From the NCBI GenBank assembly GCA_009982845.1, contig JAADKB010000006.1, positions 186,001 to 250,000 on the forward strand: a DNA stretch of 64,000 bases, in the 5' to 3' direction. Made by a program: the position numbers and the translations under genes. Within the stretch, counting starts at the first letter, position 1; each line of letters begins with the position of its first letter. The DNA comes from Delphinella strobiligena (lineage: Eukaryota > Ascomycota > Dothideomycetes > Dothideales > Dothioraceae). The notes beneath the pieces are model-generated. The model was not told the origin of the DNA. It saw only the letters and a program-made list of their open reading frames with translations, and searched no databases. Shown here piece after piece: positions 31,699 to 43,670 of this stretch.

Positions 31699-34490
31699 AA
31701 GTGTGGACCAATGAGTCTGTATGTTTTTTCTTGGATGGATCGCAGTCGTTATTCTTGTGTAAGAACGTTAGTTGACCGGCCTATCTGGATATTCATCACA
31801 CTTTCTACTGTTGAAGATGATTTGGATTTGGGACTGGTGAACCTGCTTCGCGGTTGATGGGTGTGCTTGGCTGATCTACCTTGTTTTCTCCGACCTTCCG
31901 TTTGTCTTAACATGCCCGCCCGACCGCCATGGTGTCCAGTTCACGGAAAGCCCAAACAAAGTCATGATTGCACAAGCAGCCGCCTCTTGACAGTAAAGTC
32001 TCTTGACAGTAAAGGACCCTGTTTAGAGAGCCTGGAGGATATCCTAGGCAGTACATACGAGTGCTACAGTCTATTGGGTAAAGTATGCCTCACCGGCGAC
32101 CAGTGGACTGGACGGCCTTGTATAGCACAGTATTACATGGCATCGCATCATACGCACTTGGTTCAATGCAGACATGAAGCAGCGAATAGAGGCAGAGATG
32201 TTTTCTTATTATTTTCTTGTTTTGTCTCAGGGAATTATAGATGAGTATTTCTGTGGACTGGATATGCATGCATGAAGTGGCAGGTTTAAGGAGGGGGTAC
32301 TGCGTACTCTTCCACAGATAGATGTATTGATTTCATGATGCTGTTGAGATGGTGATTAGTAGGTTGTAGGTGGCGAGCAGGATGCTGTGATGCAGGTAAC
32401 TAATGAAGCAGAGGCAGGAACAGGAACAGGAACAGGAACAGGAACAGGAACAGGAACAGGAACAGGAACAGGAACAGGAACAGGAACAGGAACAGGAACA
32501 GGAACAGGAACAGGAACAGGAACAGGGGCAAGCGGTGATTCAGACAAATCTGCGCGTTGATGGGTTTGGTCTGGTCTGGTCTGGTTTTCTGGTTGAGGTG
32601 GCAGTCTGCCTGTAATTTGATGCCGTGCGTGGACCGGCTTACAGATATGAGAATCGGGGACAGGGCATCCGGGGATTGCGTTGAAAATGCGTAAAATACA
32701 TACTTCTAAGACTGGTGGATATCTAGGAAATAGACCTTCGGATGTGAGCGATGAGAGCACGTTTAGGAGGCGTGTGGCGTCGTAGCGCAGTGTGTACAGA
32801 GTGAAGTCAATCAACGCATCGTGTCAGAGCGCAATCGACTAAGTGTTTTCTCCTACTTGGTCCTATAAGCTATGGCTGGTCTGGTTCTCAAACATGACGA
32901 TTGAAATTCGGGCGTTCGGGCACCGCGATATGAGAAACACCAAGGGTCTCTTTGTGTGTTGTTAAGGTGTTCGCCTACGCGGGGAAACATGTGTCCCTAA
33001 GGTCCAGGTACGGCGTGTCGCGATAGAAAGAGCATGTTATGATGTATATGCCTTGGTCTAGGCTGTTCTAGCAGTCGAAGCAGGACGCAGTAGGAGCGCA
33101 AGCGTTTCCTGAAACTTAGTATGATTGAGCGCTTGATAGCGATCAGAAGTGGTTGATAAGATGATAAGATATGATTTATTCCGCTCGGCAATGTAACCGT
33201 GTAACCTGGCTTCTGTCATTGATGTCTTACACCACAACACGTGGCTGAGTCAAGGTTGAGGGATGATCATCATGTCATTTTGTTCTTGCCGGGACCTGCT
33301 TCTCAAGGGTCTCGAGGGTCCACCGCAGTAGGGAGGGAGAGAGCGTATGGAGATGCGGGACAAGAGACATTTCGTGCCGTACCGGGGGCATGCAAGAGCC
33401 AATTATGATTTGCATGCTTTCCGTGGACTTACACCGCCCTTCCGTTCTCAGTGTTGGCATCGCTAATGCAACGGTGCACGTCTTGCCCGATTCTCGTGGA
33501 CCCTCCGTGACCACTATCAGTATTGTATTCAATCCTGGGGTTGCTCGGCCTTGCAACCCCTATGGCGGGGTCATGCATTGTATGCCGCTCTCAAATGACA
33601 CGACAGGGAAGAGACATGCGGATATTAAATCCAATGATGTCGTACTACACTACACGTGGACGCGGTGATAGGACCTTGGCCAATCTCTCAATGCAGGTAC
33701 GAAGTACTTCGGTTTGCTTATCGATCTTGGCGTTTAGCTGTTTGAAGATCGGAGAACCGAAGGGCACCGTAGATCCAAGGACCCTGCAGGTGTGCACATG
33801 TCAGACGCATACTGTCCAGGAAGTGGAGTAGCTATGTGCCTGCTCTTCGACATAGAAAACGACGCGGGACTTCCATGTGGTATCATAGAGTCATCGTCTA
33901 CATTGTTACAAATCAAGAAGCGGAACTCGTATTTTTCCACATGTTTGACACAACACGCGAGACCCCGATCTCAGTGGCCGATCGTACTTGTGGACGCTTG
34001 GGCAAGCACGTCACCTCTAACCTTCTTCAAGCTTGAAAGCACAGGCGCGTTCAACAAAGCCCAGCCGGAGGAAAAACTGGCCGGCAACAGTTTTTGCCAG
34101 ACGCCAACAAAGGAGCTGTGGAGAACAAGAGCCGTCATGGAAACATGTTTGATGAGTGAAAGGCAAAGTTGGAATGACTTTGTGCTACACTCCATGACCA
34201 GTCGACTAGCGTTTGCGATCCCACCAAGGACTAGATCGGACGGCCCGGGGAAACCTGGTCTTCGGCCGAGGATAGGCAGCCAGCTTTCTATCTACCTTAT
34301 TAAATGGTCTCATCTCAACGAACGCGTCTTCCCGTTCCTTTCCATTCTTATTGACCGCTCGTGGCGCATTCTTCTCCGTCATATAGACTGATTATCTCTC
34401 TTGCGTTCCACCATCTCTACACAGCGCCTCTTGATTTAGACAACAGGACCAACTCGACTTTATTTTGTAAGCGATAGCTTATTCTCAATC
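31699..34490. other. Long intergenic region without a supported gene
   Basis: About 2.8 kb without a convincing gene. It contains a hexanucleotide array at 32415-32526 and a 16-bp tandem duplication (ctcttgacagtaaa core) near 31981-32012. The longest plus-strand frame (33792-34391) has no recognisable motif. The last 100 bases before 34491 are pyrimidine-rich and probably form the promoter and 5' UTR of the SIS-domain gene. Confidence 0.4.
32415..32526. repeat. (CAGGAA)n hexanucleotide array, about 19 copies
   Basis: The unit caggaa repeats without visible interruption for 112 bp. In the sense strand it would read Gln-Glu alternation, and in antisense Pro-Val alternation. Neither open frame has any other coding support, so I treat it as a non-coding satellite. 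Confidence 0.97.
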
Positions 34491-35364
34491 ATGCACTCCA
34501 CGATCGAAGAGTCACCGAGGCCATGCAAGCGACAACGCACGATGCCTACGCCCCCTGTAGTCGCTCACGAACAAGAGGAAACTTCTATCCTGGCCAAGGC
34601 AACCAGAGTGTTATTGGTGGAAGCGCAAGCTTTATCTCACATATGCAGACATTATGAGACGGATCCAGAGGCGAGAAGTGGATTAGTCAGAGCGGTGGAT
34701 TGCATAGTCGAGTCTCAGGCTGTTGGAGGAAAGATCATCATATGCGGAGTGGGAAAGAGTGGACTTGTCGGTAGAAAGACCGTCGCGACGATGAAGAGCA
34801 TGGGTATTGCATCCAGCTTCTTACATGCTGCTGAGGCTGCTCACGGCGATCTTGGGGACATAAGAAAGGTATGTTCGTATAGTGATCTTATGACATTCTG
34901 GTTAACTAACCATATCTCTTCTCCAGAATGACGTCTTGCTTTTTGTTTCATTCAGTGGTCGGACTGGAGAGCTGCTCAACCTGATTCAGCATCTCTCCCC
35001 AGATCTTTCCGTCGTCGCCATGACCTCCCACCTAAAGGCTGCCGAATGCCCCCTCTTGGTAGAGCATGGAGGTATACTGCTTCCAACACCTCTCCACGAG
35101 CCAGAGGAAGTCTCCTTTGGCATCTGTGCTCCTACCACATCCACCACCGTACAAATTGCGATCGGCGATATGCTTGCCCTGACGGTAGCCGAACGAATTC
35201 ACATGGATCAAAAGAGCCAGATTTTCAAGAAGAATCACCCGGGCGGTGCAATTGGAGCTGTGACGAAGGCTGAAGCTGAAGCTGATGCATATGCTGGACC
35301 TCCATCTCCTGATGACACGCCGCAGGACTTGCCATCACCTTCGATCTCAACCTCGAGTGGTTGA
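34491..35364 (+). CDS. SIS-domain sugar-phosphate isomerase, KpsF/GutQ type
   Basis: Probably isomerises or binds a phosphosugar; bacterial KpsF/GutQ enzymes convert ribulose-5-phosphate to arabinose-5-phosphate. Exons are 34491-34868 and 34927-35364 (58-nt intron), giving 271 residues. The SIS domain shows GGKIIICGVGKSGLVGRKTV, SSFLHAAEAAHGDLGDI, VLLFVSFSGRTGEL and GALGMLALT-like IGDMLALTVAERI. KNHPGGAIG is the family's closing motif. The two CBS domains that follow in many bacterial enzymes are absent; the last 40 residues are acidic and Ser/Pro-rich. The stop is only 58 bp from the stop of the convergent hydrolase gene. Confidence 0.88.
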
Positions 35365-35422
35365 AACTCAGGGGCCTCACATGAAGAAACAAATATGAGG
35401 GCGTGTGCGTGACAACGTCCAC

Positions 35423-36211
35423 TTATCCTGTCTGACCCGGTGTTGAATACGGGTTATCGAGGAAGGCGATCAGGTCGTCGATGCCTTCTGGCTCTTTGAT
35501 GGAGTGGGTGTCGTCTCTGTACTCTTTCCAGCTCACTTGCATTCGGACACTGCACAAGGTGTCCCGCATGCATCGCCCAAGGTGGATGTCTACCACAGGA
35601 TCGCCATCGTTATGGCTTAAGAAGATGGGTGTTTGGCGTGACAACGGTCTTTCGTGTCGACTGTCACGGGTCAGCATTTCTCGCTCCGTGTCCCAGTAAA
35701 AGGGTCTGTCGTTGTAATCAAGGCGCAACGACCGACGGGCCTCTGAGGGCATCCAGCCGGAAATACCAACAAACCCACCGATCCTATGCTGGCAGGATAG
35801 CAAGGCGAATATGGCAGTAGCGCAGCCCATGCTGATCCCACCCAGAAAAAGGTGGCTAGGCGGTACTCTTTTCAGTTCGTCATCCATCAATTGATGAATA
35901 TAGGCCGTTGCTCGGCCCAGGCCAGACGTCTGGTGGTCTCGATGGGCGCTCATGGTTGCATCAATATCCATGTCAAACCACTCGTTCATGTCTTGCTGGA
36001 ACTTGGAATTGTATGCAGTCGAAGCGGTTGGGAAGAGCCATCGCCAGGTCGGAAAGCGCGTTTGCAGAGAGAGACCGGATGACGATTGTTCGGCAAAGAG
36101 CTCCTGTGACATCAGGTCGCCAGTATAGTCACGTCCGTGAAGGAAAATGCATGTATGAGTGTGCTTCTCACGTGGCTCGATGACAACGAGCTGACCGAAC
36201 TGAACTGCCAT
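35423..36211 (-). CDS. Alpha/beta hydrolase, phospholipase/acyl-protein thioesterase family
   Basis: Predicted cytosolic serine esterase, 262 residues, single exon. It starts at ATG 36211 (MAVQFGQLVVIEPREKH). The oxyanion region is CIFLHGRDYTGD, the nucleophile elbow is LFLGGISMGCATAIFALL (G-I-S-M-G), the acid is in FLSHNDGDPVVD and the histidine in YRDDTHSIKEPEG. This order and spacing fit the carboxylesterase/APT family. The in-frame sequence upstream of 36211 starts only at a non-ATG codon. The substrate could be acylated proteins, lysophospholipids or small esters. It shares a 671-bp divergent promoter region with the histidine kinase. Confidence 0.88.
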   Translation of the reverse strand: MAVQFGQLVVIEPREKHTHTCIFLHGRDYTGDLMSQELFAEQSSSGLSLQTRFPTWRWLFPTASTAYNSKFQQDMNEWFDMDIDATMSAHRDHQTSGLGRATAYIHQLMDDELKRVPPSHLFLGGISMGCATAIFALLSCQHRIGGFVGISGWMPSEARRSLRLDYNDRPFYWDTEREMLTRDSRHERPLSRQTPIFLSHNDGDPVVDIHLGRCMRDTLCSVRMQVSWKEYRDDTHSIKEPEGIDDLIAFLDNPYSTPGQTG

Positions 36212-36882
36212 TATCACTGTCTTTTTCGCTTTGCGTGATAAGCTGGGCCGCCCTGCTGATAGTGGCGTGAATGGTGAGATTAAGCTTAAAGCGGATAGCA
36301 AACAAGGCTCAACGAAGGAGATCAGTCTCTTCGGGTGATAATGAGAGTGGTATCTGGGCGCGACACCTTGCAGCAGCTGAGATTTTACAATGATGTCGAG
36401 ACGGGGTGCAAAATGACCCGATTCTCTCTAGCAGGCAAGCTACACGTACCTACAGGCTACAGGCTACAGGCTACAGCACCCCTACTCGTTGATTTGCAAG
36501 GAGGGGGCCTTTCTAGAAGTGGATCACAGCAGTGACCGACCGAGGGACATACCTAGTAGGTACCTAACCTTAGCTGCCGTGGTTCAGGGTTATGCCAAGC
36601 CTATTCGGGAATATCAAGGGCTTAAAGTTCCGAAGTTGGGTAAGGTAATAATAAGGCAAATCCATATTCTACGTCATTCTTGTAATCAGCCGTCTGCCCT
36701 GTGACTCCCGTCTAGACGACCGGGACGACTTTCATGCCTCTTTTGGTGGTCACTGCTAGGAGTTCTCAAAACTAAACGGCGTGTCACTTAATACATACAA
36801 GGCCTTCTAATGTTTGAAGCTCGTGGGTTTATGCAGAGTTTCTTGTAGTCAATCGAGAGCGCTCCCAAGTCAACGCCAAGAC
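36212..36882. other. Divergent promoter region with a heptanucleotide tandem repeat
   Basis: Between the hydrolase and kinase starts. A ctacagg unit is repeated about 3.9 times at 36450-36476. No gene is seen. Confidence 0.5.
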
Positions 36883-39800
36883 ATGTGCGACACCGATGAG
36901 CCCTCGCCTCAGTCTCAGTACGACATAACGCAAGAGCGGGAATTCTACAAGTAATTGATATGATGAAACCCGAGCTGGCTCTATAGAAGATTGACAATGG
37001 CGCAGATATTTCCAACCGATCGATCTCGGACTGTCGACAGCTTTGCAGAATACGAGTAGTGACAAGAAACATGTCCCAACACCTGCGCTTCCTCGTGCCT
37101 CTCCCGATCGAGCTCTCACTGCTTTTGCCCAGTTGGCCACTCTGCGCCTGAACTGCCGCCGTGCCTTCATATCCTTTTTCGATAGACAATATCAGTACAT
37201 TGTCGCCGAAGCCACCAAAACTTTGTCCTTGGAAGATGACTCTGCTTTCGGAGTAGGAGATGAACTCAAGTACGGTGTCAGCATCCATCCAAGACAAGGC
37301 TCTGTATGCGAACATACTGTGGCAGTTCCCATACATCTGGATTCACTTGACAAAGACGTCTCGGTGTTTGTGACTCCCGACTGTACAAAAGATGACCGCT
37401 TCAAGCATCAACATTACACTAAGCATTCCAGCTTTCGCTTTTATGCCGGCGTCGCCATCGTCAGTCCTGATGGCTACAGGATTGGCTCATACTGCGTCGT
37501 AGATGACAAACCCAGGAAAGGCATCTCTGACGAGGAACGCGCTTTCATGAAAGACATGGCAACCACGGTACGTGCTGCACCAGCTTTGCTTTTCAACCCG
37601 CTCATCATTGATCTTTATACTTGCAGGTCATGGTTCACATGGAAATGTTACGCGCAAAATCAGAAACAGTCAAGGGTGAGAGGTTGGTGAGGGGTCTTGG
37701 CAGCTTTGTCGAAGGTAAGGCAAGCATCGATGACTGGTGGATGGACGGTCATCCTATCCCACCACAAGCAACCAATCGCCTACAGCCAAATGCCACAAAT
37801 TCCACAATCCATCAGTGGGCGAGCAAGCAATATTCAATGCATCACAACCCAGTCTCGCAGAAGCCAAATCACTTCGATGAACGAGCAGACGAACAAGAAG
37901 CCCAACAAGACACCGGCATGCTTCTGCATGTCGAATCCCACCATCATGATCAATCATCTGAGCATGCCGAAGAAGAAGCTGTGAAACCACTCAGCCAGAA
38001 TCCCACGACCAGAGAAACAGAGAAGCAAGATACCTTGTCTGTCGAGATCAAAGCTACCTTTGGACGTGCCTGTCTGATTATCCGCGAAGCCTTGGGAGTC
38101 GATGGTGTTTGCTGTTTCGATGCAAAGGCTGGTCAGACTTTCGGCGGTCTGATTGATCAAAAGGACAATGAGCGACCCACACATCGAAACTCTTTTCAAG
38201 ACCAGGTTGCAGACGTCGACGAAGACGGCAAAGATGAAGACGATAAGCCCTGCGAGATCCTTGGCTTTTCCACCCCCGACCTCAATAGCATCCATGGTGA
38301 CTTGGCGGAAAAGGTTACAGACGGTATGACTGAGAAGTTCCTTCGTTCGCTCCTGCGAAGGTTTCCCCACGGCAAAATCCTCAATTTTGACGAGAATGGG
38401 AAATCGCCCAGTGAATACGACGCTCCCTCAGGCCCACCACCAGACTGGCCAGCATCGAACACCGTCAGCAAACGAAACCAGAAACTGCGGTCTGGCGAAG
38501 CTGCCTTCCTCCGCCAGATATTCCCTTCGGTCCGAAGTCTTGCCATTGTGCCTTTATGGGACAGTCGGCAGCAATTCTTCAGTGGTTGCGTTGCATGGAC
38601 TAGATCGGGGTACAGAGTGCTCAGTACGCATTCGGAGCTTAGCTATCTAGCAGCATTCGGCGACAGTATCATGGCTGAAGTCTCTCGCGTTGACACCAAA
38701 ATAGCTGATAAAGCCAAGTCGGATTTCATCTCGTCGATATCGCATGAGCTACGTTCGCCACTCCATGGTATCTTAGGCTCAGTGGAATGCCTTCAGGATT
38801 CGGAGCTCGACACTTTCCAGGAACACCTAGTACATACGGTCGAAACATGTGGCAAGACGCTGCTCGACACAATAGATCATCTCTTGGACTTTGCGAAGAT
38901 CAACAACTTTACACGGAAAGGGAAATCAAAATCGGGCGGCGCAGCAAAAAACATAGGACTGGATGTCGATGTTGATCTCGGCGTTGTAACAGAGGAAGTC
39001 CTCGAGACCGTCTTTGCCGGACATGACTTCATGAGAGCAACCAGTGCTAATGTAGACAACGAGGTTTCTGTCACCTCTACTTCTACTTCTGTAGCGCAAC
39101 AAGCAGAAAGTGTCCGTCGAAAGTCCTCTGGAGCAGCTGCATTAATGCACCCGGGATCTGGCAAAAAGGCTGTCTCCGTCGTCGTCGATATTGACAAGGC
39201 AGAAAAGTCTCATTGGATCTTCAGGACGCAAGCAGGCGCGTGGCGTCGTATTTTGATGAACCTTTTTGGAAACAGTCTCAAGTACACCAAACAGGGCTTC
39301 GTACAGGTCAAGCTTGGTGCTGATCCTTTACCACAAGAGGGCAAGATCGCCAAGTCAACTGTGAGCTTGACTGTCATTGATTCAGGCAAGGGAATCGCGC
39401 AAGACTACCTCAACAAATCTCTATTCGTGCCCTTCGCTCAAGAAGACTCTCTGCAACCTGGTACTGGTCTCGGGCTTGCTATCACTGCCGCAATCATTCA
39501 CAGTATGGGCGGTGAAATCGAAGTCAAAAGTGAACAAGGCTGTGGCACGGAGATCAAAGTTACCCTAGAAATGTTGCATGCTCCCTACAGCCAAGTGAGT
39601 CTTGAGCAATCCATAATCTCCAGCGCATCGCGTCGCACCAAGGGACTTAAGATTGGCTTCGTTGGCTTCGATGCCGACTCTTTCAAGGACCAACCAGAGC
39701 CAATTTTGAGGTCGCCAGACAACGCCAGTTACTACTTCATGTCGTCATTCCACACGCTGTGTTCGAGCTGGTTTGGCATGGAGATGAAGATCATGCAAGA

Positions 39801-41073
39801 TCTCGATCGGTCTGATGCAAAAATCTTCCTTACTACTGAGCAAGGTCTTGGGCAGATCCGGGATCAGCTTGAGAAGCACATGCAGAAGCAGTCTGACAAA
39901 GATGTCCAGGACGTATTGGCCGCCACACCACTTTTGGTACTGTGCCAGTCAGCTGCGACTGCAAATGCTATGCTGCACAACCAGCGAGCGGGAGGCGACT
40001 CCGCAGATATTGCGGAGTACATCTCGCAGCCGTAAGTAATTTCCTACTGTTCCAAAGAGAGTCTCATTTTGACAATTTATAGGTGTGGCCCTCGCAAGCT
40101 TGCAAAGTCCCTAATCCTTTGTTTGGATCGGCTAGAGGCATCCAGAAATCCAAACAAACCTGCTCCATCATTCGGCCAACCTTCCGACCGTATTAGCGAG
40201 GCTGATGGCAGTGACGATCTGCCGAAACGACGGAACCGTGAGAGCGACTCGAAAGAAAAGACAAGTCAGCTCACAATACAAACGCCTGGTCGACGAGGCA
40301 GCCTGCCGCTTAAGCGTCCTCAGGTTGTTTCAAGGGACTCGGTCGACCGTGGTTCAGGCAACGCAGGTGCAACAAAGGCAGCAAGTACTGGAGCCGGTCA
40401 CACAAGCCCTACGTCCCAGAGGTCACTACCCGAACGCAAATCAAGCAATAAAAACATGACAAAGGCGAAGATATCGCGCAACGTCCTGCTGGTTGACGAC
40501 AACAATATCAATCTTCAGCTGCTTGTCACATATATGATGAAAAGCGGCCATAATTTCACGACAGCCAGCAATGGCCGTGAGGCGCTTGACGCCTACACAA
40601 GCAAGTGTGAGCAGATCAACGCCTCTGGCGGTCCGAACGAGGACTCTTCAGCGGGAGCCACGAAGGGTAAGGATGGCGCTGCTGCTGCTGTATCTCGAAC
40701 CGGTCAAAGGCCCCCTCCATTTGACTTTATCCTTATGGACTTGACTATGCCAGTAATGGACGGACTTGAATCTACACGCCACATTCGCGCCTACGAGCGC
40801 AGTAATAACATCAAGGGCGCGACTGTGATAGCCCTGACTGGATTAGGGTCTGTAAATGCTCAGCAGGAGGCATATTCCAGCGGCGTCAACACTTTTGTAA
40901 CCAAGCCGGTCAAATTGAAGGAATTAAGTCACCTATTTGACAAGGATGATGATGATTACAGCAAAGAGGGCGACAAGAAAGGAGAAGGGCAAGCTGAGAA
41001 GAAGAACAAGGATGCCGAGAAAGATCATGCCAATGGGGGCATCAAGAAGGACACCAAGAAGGACAGAATATGA
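36883..41073 (+). CDS. GAF-domain hybrid sensor histidine kinase
   Basis: Phosphorelay sensor of 1341 residues: autophosphorylates on His and passes phosphate to its own receiver Asp. Exons are 36883-36950, 37006-37567, 37627-40031 and 40083-41073; introns are 55, 59 and 51 nt. The first exon (MCDTDEPSPQSQYD) was placed because the frame has no in-frame ATG otherwise, and splicing gives REFYKYFQP, typical of fungal kinases of this kind. A GAF-like region spans about residues 50-205. HisKA is SDFISSISHELRSPLHGI (His about 583). The HATPase shows the N box LFGNSLKYTKQG (about 759), VIDSGKGIA and GTGLGLAI. The receiver has VLLVDDNNINL and ILMDLTMPVMDG (Asp about 1231) and K in FVTKPVK. No transmembrane segment is visible, so it is probably cytosolic. 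The receiver carries an inserted low-complexity loop, and the tail is Lys-rich. Confidence 0.93.
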
Positions 41074-42838
41074 AGAAGAAAGAGGGAGGCAAAGGTTAAT
41101 AATTGATGAACCAGTCTTGTACGATCACCACGACGGGCGGCGTTTCCTTTTTTCGTGATGGCGGTTGAGGGACATTGGGATTACAGGGCCAAAGAAAATC
41201 AGGGTGAAAGTATAGCGGTCATTGCGGTCTCTCACATTCTTAGAAAGTCGGAGGACGTTTTTTCTCTTTCTGTACCTGGGTTTTGTATTATTATAACATG
41301 TTGCAGTGTCGGCGGCTTCTTGCTTCTGTTCATGGAATGCAGTTTTTTTTCGGCTTTTTCTTCTTCGTTAGCTTACCGGACCGAAATGAGATATTCGTAG
41401 GGCAGCGCGAATGTTTCGTTCAGGCAATGTGATAGTAATGTATACAAGTGGTGATGTGAAGGTATCTCCGTTCAAAGCCAATAGACTGCAGTGAATATTT
41501 GCAGATTTCTCGCGAGCAGACAGTATCTCATAACCGAGACCGCACTCCCCTCTGTCGTTACAGTCATCCATCATCGCCATCACCACCAATTACTACGTCG
41601 ACCTCACTGCTGAGAACGAAGGTATTGTATCGACTGGTCTCTTGTGCATATACGAGTTCAGTTAACCAGGGTCACCCTCCACTGTATGGCTAGCCTGCAG
41701 CCTGCAGCTCGAGCATATGCCCGTCTTGACCAGCGGTTGAACAGAACGAAAGGAGGCAACAAAGGGAGAACGACCTGGGCGCGATGCTATGGGCTTAAAG
41801 GGTAAGCAATCTAACGTGGAGTTGTTCACGACTTAATGCTATGGCGGACCAAAGCAACACGACGACTTCCCTGTCGACAACAAGCACTGTTTCTCCATGA
41901 TCACAGAGCTTATTCTCTCAGAGATTGAAATGCACAATGACACCGATGTCCAAAGAACCACTAGACAACCCTTTAATGGATCACAACTACCTTGTCGATC
42001 CTCAGATGAAAGGCTACAGATTCGTGGTGTAAAGGGGCTTAAAGTGGCGGACTGCTCAGTTATGCCAACTTGGGGGACACACTCAGATGCCTGCATATGG
42101 TATCGGCGAGCAGTGTGCAAGATTAATCGAGCACCGACTGGCAGATGTTGAACATGCTGATGGAATAGTACGGCCTGTAGAATGTAAGCGATCTTGGTGA
42201 TTGCCACCTGGTATTAGATTAAGGAGACTAGAAGATGTGCGTGACCAGTGCAGCTGCCAAGTTGTATCACGATGAATACGAAGCGAAACAGTGTACCAAT
42301 TACAATGAATGGGACAGGGAAAAGACAAGTGTGACGCTGATTCTCGGTGTGACAGCAGCCATGAAGGTGCCCCAGGGGGTGTGAATGGTGCCCTCGGTGG
42401 AACATGTGAGGAATATTAAGGTTCGGAGATAAGCTTGACGGCCCGGACTCGGTGCCGAAGCGTAACCTTAAACCCTTTGGACAGAGGTTGTGAGCAAGAG
42501 GGGACGCCTCTCCGTCATATCGGGAACAGACGGCGAAACGATTTCACTTGACAAGGAGCAATCGCCATTCCTCAAAGTCACAGGTACAAGAATTGTGTTG
42601 TGAAACAAAGGTTTCGCCCCTGACGGAAAGAAAAGTCTACGTAAAAGCAACACATCAATACCGACACAGCTGAATCATCAGGCTTCGCCGCTTCTCCAAT
42701 ATCCCCCCGCTCTGCCACGGCCGGGTTATCTTCATTTCAGACCGGTGACCAACACCCATTCACGACTGTCGCTTTCAGTTTCTCTCGCAGTCTATCTCTG
42801 TGTCCTCTTCTACACGCAGTCAGGACTTAATCGTAATC
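41074..42838. other. Intergenic region, no gene seen
   Basis: About 1.8 kb with only short unsupported frames on both strands. The first part is the kinase 3' flank; the last 150 bases are pyrimidine-rich promoter-like sequence of the E2 gene. Confidence 0.4.
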
Positions 42839-43670
42839 ATGGCTTCTTCATCAGCGGCAATCCTGCTGGGCAGGCAGTTCAAGCAAATGCAAACCGACAA
42901 GGATATCCCAGGAATCAGCTGTGGCTTGGTCAACAACAATGTCTTCGAATGGGAGGTCATGCTCATGCTGGATGATGAGAGTGGTGGACTTTACGGTTCG
43001 TGCATCTCCTTATACCCGAATCATCAGACCGAGAAAGAGACGCAAACCGATGGAGATAGAGAATAGCATCTAAAAGGGCATGAGGAGGCTGGGAAGTCTC
43101 AAATATACCACAGCACAGACGCCACGAGTCTTTAATGGTGTCGCTGTAGTAGGCTCGATATACAGGATGCTGTGAAATTTCCACTAACGGAGCCTGGTCT
43201 GCGTTTGAGAAGTCGTAGCTTTCACGCAGCTTTCATGCGGAAGACACGGCTACTAGCATTTTGGCATGCAAGCACTTGACAGTATCAAATTCGCTGATAG
43301 AAACTTCACAGGTGGTGGCTGCTTCAGAGCAAAGCTCATCTTTCCATCCGAGTACCCATTAATGCCGCCAAAGATGAAGTTCATCACCCCGATCTTTCAC
43401 CCGAACATCTACCAAGCTGGCGAAGTCTGTATCTCCATTCTTCACCCACCAGAGGAGGACAAGTACGGCTACGAGTCTGCGGCAGAGAGATGGTCCCCGG
43501 TCCAAACCCCTGAGACCATTCTTCTCTCCGTCATATCCATGCTCTCTTCACCGAATGACGAGTCACCGGCCAACATCGAAGCCGGTAAGTTCTGGCGAGA
43601 AGACCCCAAGGAGTTCAAGAAGAGGGTCCGCAAGTGCGTTAGGGACTCACAGGAAAGCGCATGGGACTGA
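42839..43670 (+). CDS. ubc15: Ubiquitin-conjugating enzyme E2, Ubc15/UBE2G type
   Basis: Carries activated ubiquitin on a cysteine and hands it to E3 ligases. Exons are 42839-42995 and 43312-43670, giving 171 residues. The intron is 316 nt, far longer than others here, with donor GTTCGT and acceptor TTCACAG. It joins GGLYG to GGCFRAKLIFPSEYPLMPP. The HPN motif is FHPNIY, and the active site is AGEVCISILHPPEEDKYGYE with Cys about 92. The acidic loop insertion after the active Cys and SMLSSPNDESPANIEA are diagnostic for the Ubc7/Ubc15/UBE2G group, and KYGYE with QTPETIL favours fission-yeast Ubc15 over Ubc7. Confidence 0.9.

Noticed and set aside
32415..32526. CRISPR-like array
   Set aside because: Pure tandem hexamers without spacers, in a eukaryotic genome.
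32356..32814. Open frame with long Pro-Val alternation (and Gln-Glu on the other strand)
   Set aside because: The hexanucleotide array stays open in every frame; the flanks show no protein-like content.
33792..34391. 199-residue plus-strand open frame
   Set aside because: No recognisable motif, unconvincing composition, and it ends in the promoter of the SIS gene.
36974..37059. Histidine kinase start at MAQIFPTDRSRTVDSF
   Set aside because: That frame stops after 20 codons; the exon at 36883-36950 splices in frame to the GAF region instead.
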